DNA of 64,000 bases from Alistipes montrealensis (GTDB lineage Bacteria; Bacteroidota; Bacteroidia; Bacteroidales; Rikenellaceae). The position numbers and the translations under genes are program-made. Each line of letters begins with the position of its first letter. Positions within the stretch are counted from its first letter, which is position 1. Location: assembly GCF_018362775.1 (NCBI RefSeq), contig NZ_JAGYXY010000002.1, positions 176,768 to 240,767 on the forward strand. The letters run 5' to 3'. This document shows, piece after piece, positions 59,735 to 64,000 of this stretch. A model generated the notes under the pieces. The model was not told the origin of the DNA, did no database searches, and worked only from the letters and a program-made list of their open reading frames with translations.

Positions 59735-61222
59735 TCATGCAGTCACGCCTGTGATCCGGGCTTTGAATTTTTCATACGCAAGGTTCCACGTCCGGGTGTC
59801 GCCGGGCAGGAACGTCTCGGTCGGAACGCAGCGGCCAATCAGGCGGCGCATTTCGGCCAGCGACCCGACCCGGCCTGCCGCCCAGGCTTGCATCATGATA
59901 TTGCCAATCGCGGTCGCTTCAGCCGGGCCCGCAACGACCGGAATCCCGATCGAATCGGCCGTAAACTGGTTCAGGAGGGCATTTTTCGACCCGCCGCCGA
60001 TAACGTGGAGTTTCTCGATCGGGAACGGGGCCAGCGACCGAAAGTCATCGAGCACCATGCGGTATTTCAGGGCCAGACCCTCGAAAATCGCACGCACCAT
60101 CTCCCCATGCGTCTGCGGCACCTTTTGTCCCGTCCGCACGCAGTATTCGGCAATCGCGGCAGGCATACACCCCGGATGAGCGAACGATTCATCGTCGGGG
60201 TCGATGAAGACCCCGAACGGCACGGCCGAACAGGCCATCCCGACCAACTCGGAATAGGTATATTCCTTTCCCTCGCGCGCCCACGCTTTGAGGCACTCCT
60301 CCAGCAGCCACATGCCAGTAATGTTTTTCAGCAGGCGCGTCGTACCCCCGACACCGCCTTCGTTGGTGATGTTGCAGGCTGCCGTGCGGGCATCAATCAC
60401 CGGTTCGCGTACTTCGATTCCCATCAGCGACCAAGTGCCGGAACTAAGGTAAGCGAAGTGCTCGTTTTCGGCCGGCACGGCCGCTACGGCCGACGCCGTA
60501 TCGTGTCCCGCCACGGCTACGACAGGAATCCGGCCCACACCGGTTTCGGCCGCCAGATGTTCGTTCAGCAGGCCGATCCGGTGTCCGGGCATCACGATAT
60601 CGCAAAACAGCGAAGGGTCGATTCCAATCCCCTCCAGCAATTCAGGCTCGATCTTCCTTGTCCGCGGGTTCAGCAACTGCGAAGTTGAGGCGATCGTGTA
60701 TTCGGTAACCATTTCGCCCGTAAGCAGGTAGCTCAGTGCATCGGGCATGAAGAGCAGTTTTGCCGCTGCCGCCAGTTGCGACGCTCCTTTTTTTCGCAGG
60801 GCATAAAGCTGGTAGAGCGAATTGAAGGGCATGATCTGTATCCCCGTGCGGGCATACACTTCCCTACGAGACAGCACGTTGGCGAAATACTCGGCCGGAA
60901 CTCCCTCCGTATGAGGATCCCGATAGGCATAGGGCATTCCCAGCAGCGAACCGTCGCCGCCGACGAATGCGAAGTCGACACCCCACGTATCGATCCCGAC
61001 CGAAGTGATCGCGACACCTTCGCGCGCAGCAGCCCTGAGCCCGTCGCACAAGTGCTCGTAGAGCGAAAATATGTTCCAATAAAAGTGACCGCCCAAAGGC
61101 AGTGTCTGATTCGGGAAGCGGGTCAGTTCCCGGATACGGAGTTCCCCGTTCGAAAGCATTCCCAGAACAGTCCGGCCGCTTGTGGCGCCCAGATCGAACG
61201 CAATGAAATGTTGAGGGTTCAT
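59735..61222 (-). CDS. rhaB: Rhamnulokinase
   Basis: FGGY-family kinase that phosphorylates L-rhamnulose at O1. The 495 residues begin with IAFDLGATSGRTVLGML (phosphate 1 motif), then GIDTWGVDFAFVG (about 78-90), VAVAGHDTASAVAAVP (about 235-250), YLSSGTWSLMGIE and LHVIGGGSKNALLNQFTAD (about 400-418). ATG at 61222 is preferred to the TTG at 61231. It is the first gene of the rhamnose operon; a candidate regulator site lies about 175-205 bases upstream. Confidence 0.94.
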   Translation of the reverse strand: MNPQHFIAFDLGATSGRTVLGMLSNGELRIRELTRFPNQTLPLGGHFYWNIFSLYEHLCDGLRAAAREGVAITSVGIDTWGVDFAFVGGDGSLLGMPYAYRDPHTEGVPAEYFANVLSRREVYARTGIQIMPFNSLYQLYALRKKGASQLAAAAKLLFMPDALSYLLTGEMVTEYTIASTSQLLNPRTRKIEPELLEGIGIDPSLFCDIVMPGHRIGLLNEHLAAETGVGRIPVVAVAGHDTASAVAAVPAENEHFAYLSSGTWSLMGIEVREPVIDARTAACNITNEGGVGGTTRLLKNITGMWLLEECLKAWAREGKEYTYSELVGMACSAVPFGVFIDPDDESFAHPGCMPAAIAEYCVRTGQKVPQTHGEMVRAIFEGLALKYRMVLDDFRSLAPFPIEKLHVIGGGSKNALLNQFTADSIGIPVVAGPAEATAIGNIMMQAWAAGRVGSLAEMRRLIGRCVPTETFLPGDTRTWNLAYEKFKARITGVTA

Positions 61223-61774
61223 TTTCGGCAAAAATTAGTCTTCTCCAAGCGCTTTTTTACGGATGCTCCGGACAAAAAGGATTAGGACCGGTTTTGCTTT
61301 TTCTGCGACTTGCCTCCTGCTCATAGACGGGTGAAATTTAGGTTAATGCTCGGGTTCAATAGGAGCAATTTTAAGTTTTAAACAAAATTAGAGCGGATTT
61401 ACACAAATATTATTAATCATTTTGACAGAAAAATTCCAATAAATGACACGATACCGGATTCAGACATGCACCGAAGTCACGGGACGCACGATTCAACAAG
61501 GCCGGCAGCCACTCCCGGAGGTAAACCCGCCCGTCCTCGACGAGGCCGGCATCGGCGGAAATCCGCGTCCGAACCCTCCTGCAAATCATATTTTCGTTTT
61601 GCGCTCTTGCACGTTCGAGATTTTCTTGATAACTTGTCGCAATGTTTCTTCCGAATCCGTACGAACACACAGCCGAAGAGGAAACACGCCTTTGCCGCAT
61701 TACGGCACAGGAGGGCGTCAACCGATTGGCGCCGGTATCAAACCGCAACCCACATTCGATAATTTCAGAAAGAG
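61223..61774. other. Leader/upstream region of the rhamnose operon
   Basis: No convincing gene. The part at 61360-61440 is A+T-rich and holds the candidate regulator half-sites. Overlapping short frames at 61440-61780 on both strands match nothing I know and have frequent stops. No clean TAnnTTTG box was found before rhaB. Confidence 0.45.
61397..61427 (-). promoter_or_regulatory. Candidate RhaR half-sites upstream of rhaB
   Basis: On the minus strand TGTCAAAA (61420-61427) is followed 22 bases on by TGTGTAAAT (61397-61405). The same two words, in the same order, occur upstream of the SusC-like gene (63522-63550), where the spacing is 19 bases between the same landmarks. Function is inferred only. 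Confidence 0.35.
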
Positions 61775-62347
61775 ATGTCAAGCGCTTCTGCCACAGGCAT
61801 TCCCGTCAACGACGGCCAGGATAGCTTATCCGGCCTGTACAACAGGTATGCAAATGCACTCTACAACTACGGAGCGGGACTCGGGTTTCCGAAGGATACC
61901 TGCATGGACGCCATCCACGATGTCTTCTGCAAACTCACCCGCGACGAGGCGCAAGAACGCTTTCCGACCCGACCTGTGATATCCCGGTCAGCAGCGAAAT
62001 CTACCTCGAAGCGGCGAAAAGCCGAACGATCCTTTCGCGTCCATACCGACGAGCCCGATGTCCGGGGCGCCGCCCCAAGGTGCATCGGCTCTCTATCGCA
62101 ACGAAGAGTCTGGAGAACGACCGGTTCCAAGTCTGATAGCGTGTGCCTTCACCGCCGGAACGGTCAAGGTCATATCCCGCAAAAACAGGCGCGAAGTACT
62201 AACCCGGGACATCCATACGGCAGGTTTGGCAACGAGCATCCGGCCGACAGTGAACCACAACCAGATCGGGACCAACGAAAAAGATTTGTCATTTATGATT
62301 CCCAACGCCGACAATCGCGTCAAAATCGGAACGGACTTTCTTTATAA
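61775..62347 (+). pseudogene. Decayed ECF sigma factor gene
   Basis: The frame from ATG at 61775 encodes, in its first 60 residues, SLSGLYNRYANALYNYG, GLGFPKDTCMDAIHDV and FCKL. This matches sigma region 2 of Bacteroidetes ECF factors (LYxRYxxxLYxYG...DAIQDVFCKL). After about residue 65 the similarity stops. The rest is low-complexity Arg/Ser/Pro sequence typical of a shifted frame, and no sigma region 4 is found in any frame. I read it as a frameshifted remnant. Such factors with FecR partners often control neighbouring SusC/D systems. Confidence 0.5.
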
Positions 62348-62359
62348 TCCGATTGAAGA

Positions 62360-63268
62360 TCACTCCCCGATGCGGAAATTTCCCTGCGTCAACTGACGGT
62401 AAGCCGTCGGCGTCGTGCCGTTCTTTTTCTTGAAAACCGTGAAAAAATATTCGTAATTCTCGAATCCCATCATGTAGGCGATCTCCTTGATGGGAATCGG
62501 CGTATTCGCGAGCAGTTCCTTCGATCTGGTAAGCCGTATTTCCAGAATATACTGCGCCGGGGCGAACCCGGTATATTCCTTGAAAATTTTACGAAAGTTC
62601 GAATAACTCATGTGCAACTCGGCGGCAATCTCCTTCGGATGAATATCCTTAAACCGCTCGGTTATGAGAATCTTAGCCCGGTTGATCTGCGTCAGTATTT
62701 CCGAGGTTTCGAACACGTAGTTCTTGTCGTAGGAATAAGCCAGCCCGAGCAGGTAGTTGACGATTCCGGCCAAAATCTGCTGGAATCCCGATTTCTGCTC
62801 GGCAGCGACCTGGATGGCTTGCTGGTAAAGTTCCACGATGCGGCTGTGAATACCTACATTATAGACCGGCTTCTCCCGGTGGAAGAAATTGTTGGCCATC
62901 CAATAATCGATGTGGCTGCCCTGAAATCCAATCCAGAACTCATCCCACCCCGTCTCTCCGTCGGGGCTGTAATTGTGCCATTCGCCGGGAAAGAGCAGGA
63001 ACATATTGCCTTTGGAAAGAGGGACGAAATGGTCCGCGCCAATGCTCCTGGAGGTAAAACGACCCTTACCGCGGGTGATATAAAGCAACTGAAATTCATT
63101 GAGGATACGCCCGTAATTCGTGGAAAAACTGTAACGCGACGGATGCACGTCGGGCGGATAGGCCATGCCGGGGGCAATACTCTGGAAACCGACCGAATTG
63201 GTCGTCATGCCCCAGTTCAAGTCGGTCTGGCTGATTGCCAGATATTGTATATGGATCGAGTCGTCCAT
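62360..63268 (-). CDS. AraC family regulator, probable RhaR
   Basis: A 302-residue protein with an N-terminal cupin-like sensing domain (about 30-160, LFPGEWHNYSPDGETGWDEFWIGFQG) and a C-terminal double helix-turn-helix (about 200-295, EIAAELHMSYSNFRKIFKEYTGFAPAQYIL and IKEIAYMMGFENYEYFFTVFKKKNGTTPTAYRQ). In Bacteroides an AraC regulator (RhaR) adjoins the rhamnose genes and activates them with rhamnose. Position here, upstream of rhaB on the same strand and divergent from a SusC-like gene, supports the same role. A weak -7 box (TATCTTGC) lies at 63297-63304. Confidence 0.82.
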   Translation of the reverse strand: MDDSIHIQYLAISQTDLNWGMTTNSVGFQSIAPGMAYPPDVHPSRYSFSTNYGRILNEFQLLYITRGKGRFTSRSIGADHFVPLSKGNMFLLFPGEWHNYSPDGETGWDEFWIGFQGSHIDYWMANNFFHREKPVYNVGIHSRIVELYQQAIQVAAEQKSGFQQILAGIVNYLLGLAYSYDKNYVFETSEILTQINRAKILITERFKDIHPKEIAAELHMSYSNFRKIFKEYTGFAPAQYILEIRLTRSKELLANTPIPIKEIAYMMGFENYEYFFTVFKKKNGTTPTAYRQLTQGNFRIGE

Positions 63269-63521
63269 ACCGGAAAAAGTTTAGGTTAGCGATTTTGCAA
63301 GATAGAAAAAAATAGCAGAATCAGCCGTGTCACAATTGCAATATTTTATAATACCCTACCTGGAAAATCCCCCGAGAAATCACAAAAAGAAAGTTCTCCA
63401 CCGAAGACAAAAAGCCAGAAATCCCCTTTCAGACGCGTACAAACGGTTTATTTTTAGAAATAGTCAAAAAATCAGTTGGAAGCGACAAAAGAAAGCCATA
63501 ATAGAAACGCGTTTTTATTTT

Positions 63522-63550
63522 TGTCAAAAAACAAAGTACTTGTGTCAAAA
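63522..63550 (+). promoter_or_regulatory. Direct repeat of TGTCAAAA, 21 bp apart
   Basis: TGTCAAAA at 63522-63529 and 63543-63550. A 21-bp period (two helical turns) and direct orientation are typical of AraC-family binding. The sites end 28 bases before the -7 box, the normal position for an activator. Confidence 0.5.
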
Positions 63551-63578
63551 TCAGCATATACGATAGGAAAATACAGCA

Positions 63579-63586
63579 TACATTTG
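63579..63586 (+). promoter_or_regulatory. -7 box of the SusC-like gene
   Basis: TACATTTG fits TAnnTTTG and lies about 140 bases before the ATG at 63727. No -33 TTTG is seen, as expected of an activator-dependent promoter. Confidence 0.5.
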
Positions 63587-63726
63587 TTTACGGCAATAAA
63601 ACCACAAACAGAAAACATGCTCTTTCCTTTATAACACTATTCCATTCGAAACAATGATCGCTGCGACCAAAACATAAAAAAGCAAACCACAATCGACCGA
63701 AAACAATTAACCTAACACTTAACTCT

Positions 63727-64000
63727 ATGAATGAAAAAAGTTCTACTTTTATCCGAAGAAGAGCGACAATCTGCTTTAAGTTGCTCTGTGCCTGCGTGAG
63801 CCTGCTGCTGCTGGATGCACAATACGTCCGGGCAGCCGAGCAAGAGGGGGGGGGTGATCTACTCTCCGTCCGGGGTGTGGTAGTCGACACCAAAGAACCT
63901 CCCACACCGCTCGTCGGCGCCACCATTATCGTAAAGGGAACTCCTGCGGGGACGACCACCGACGGCAGCGGTTTCTTCTCCATCAAGGCAAAAAAAGGCG
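63727..64000 (+). CDS. SusC/RagA-type TonB-dependent receptor, N-terminal part
   Basis: The frame from ATG at 63727 stays open to the window end, 91 codons. A long signal sequence (about 1-37, ICFKLLCACVSLLLLDAQYVRAA) precedes a carboxypeptidase-like regulatory domain: SVRGVVVDTKEP, PLVGATIIVKGTPAGTTTDGSG, FFSIKAKKG. That is the standard start of SusC-family outer-membrane glycan importers. A run of nine G (63846-63854) encodes EGGG just after the signal peptide. Its place beside the rhamnose regulator suggests uptake of rhamnose-containing glycans (inference). Confidence 0.85.
   Translation, partial: MNEKSSTFIRRRATICFKLLCACVSLLLLDAQYVRAAEQEGGGDLLSVRGVVVDTKEPPTPLVGATIIVKGTPAGTTTDGSGFFSIKAKKG

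Larger units (their letters stand above)
63269..63726. other. A+T-rich divergent regulatory region
   Basis: 458 bases between the AraC gene and the SusC-like gene. It holds the weak AraC -7 box, two TGTCAAAA half-sites, a TACATTTG box and a leader of about 140 bases. A 79-codon frame at 63327-63566 has no protein-like features. Confidence 0.55.

Noticed and set aside
63327..63566. A 79-codon plus-strand frame in the divergent regulatory region
   Set aside because: Lys/Arg/Asn-rich from A+T-rich DNA, overlaps promoter elements and matches no family.
63588..63986. A minus-strand 132-codon frame over the SusC start
   Set aside because: It is antisense to a clear signal peptide and receptor domain and has no protein-like features.
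1..64000. CRISPR arrays, rRNA genes, insertion sequences and riboswitches
   Set aside because: No regularly spaced repeats, rRNA, transposase or recognisable riboswitch core was found on reading; only the short dispersed repeats listed.

Overview
The window looks like a chromosomal segment of a gut Bacteroidales, most likely Alistipes or a close Rikenellaceae relative (genus inferred). Protein families typical of the phylum occur throughout: a GldE-type CNNM protein, a DUF4270 lipoprotein, a SusC/RagA receptor, an S46 dipeptidyl-peptidase, DUF3098, and a rhamnose locus in the Bacteroides order kinase-isomerase-permease-aldolase. Many genes have the Bacteroidetes promoter (-7 TAnnTTTG, often with -33 TTTG 19-20 bases upstream). 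Coding DNA is GC-rich, except for an A+T-rich patch at about 53.75-56.34 kb and the edge of the last intergenic region.

Layout. 1-12.5 kb: end of a polysaccharide deacetylase, efp, a FucP-like sugar transporter and a polyprenyl synthase, then a plus-strand run YfhO-ftsX-DUF3098-uppP-truB-queA, followed by a GT5-like half-enzyme overlapping a DUF4270 lipoprotein. 12.6-18.7 kb: topA, a secreted C1 peptidase, an apparently unannotated 25-codon gene with its own promoter, a pentapeptide-repeat protein and a BamA/TamA-like barrel. 18.85-45.9 kb: almost entirely minus strand, holding the division and wall genes (ftsZ, ftsA, ftsQ, murC, murG with gldE and a PPTase), replication and DNA-processing genes (comM-like, dnaB, comF, priA), a YitT protein, a radical SAM protein, two tandem secreted nuclease lipoproteins, dtd, an RluA synthase, cdd, a SIMPL protein, rlmD, a double-anchored lipoprotein and an esterase. 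46.1-53.5 kb: plus-strand MBL hydrolase, FkbM methyltransferase, trmD, an unknown secreted protein, lpxB, DUF3784, FAH hydrolase, maf and a DPP11-type peptidase, then tRNA-Leu(GAG).

53.8-64 kb is the accessory part. Next to the tRNA lies an A+T-rich insert: a 5'-truncated RHS protein with a C-terminal HEITH metallopeptidase-like domain, an unknown exported protein and a YwqK-family (MORN-like) protein. It abuts a wrecked copy of the lactaldehyde reductase gene (fucO/rhaO), which should be the last gene of the rhamnose operon rhaB-rhaA-rhaT-rhaD. The operon is intact otherwise. Upstream are a decayed ECF sigma gene, an AraC regulator (probable RhaR) and, divergent from it, the start of a SusC-like receptor. 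That receptor has a G9 tract just after its signal peptide and two TGTCAAAA half-sites 21 bp apart upstream.

Small non-coding structure is frequent: a hairpin plus A-rich module at gene 3' ends (24.98, 27.5 and 46.77 kb, with degenerate or inverted copies at 24.85 and 29.09 kb), and a dispersed repeat present twice, one copy flanked by a 15-bp direct duplication between convergent genes.
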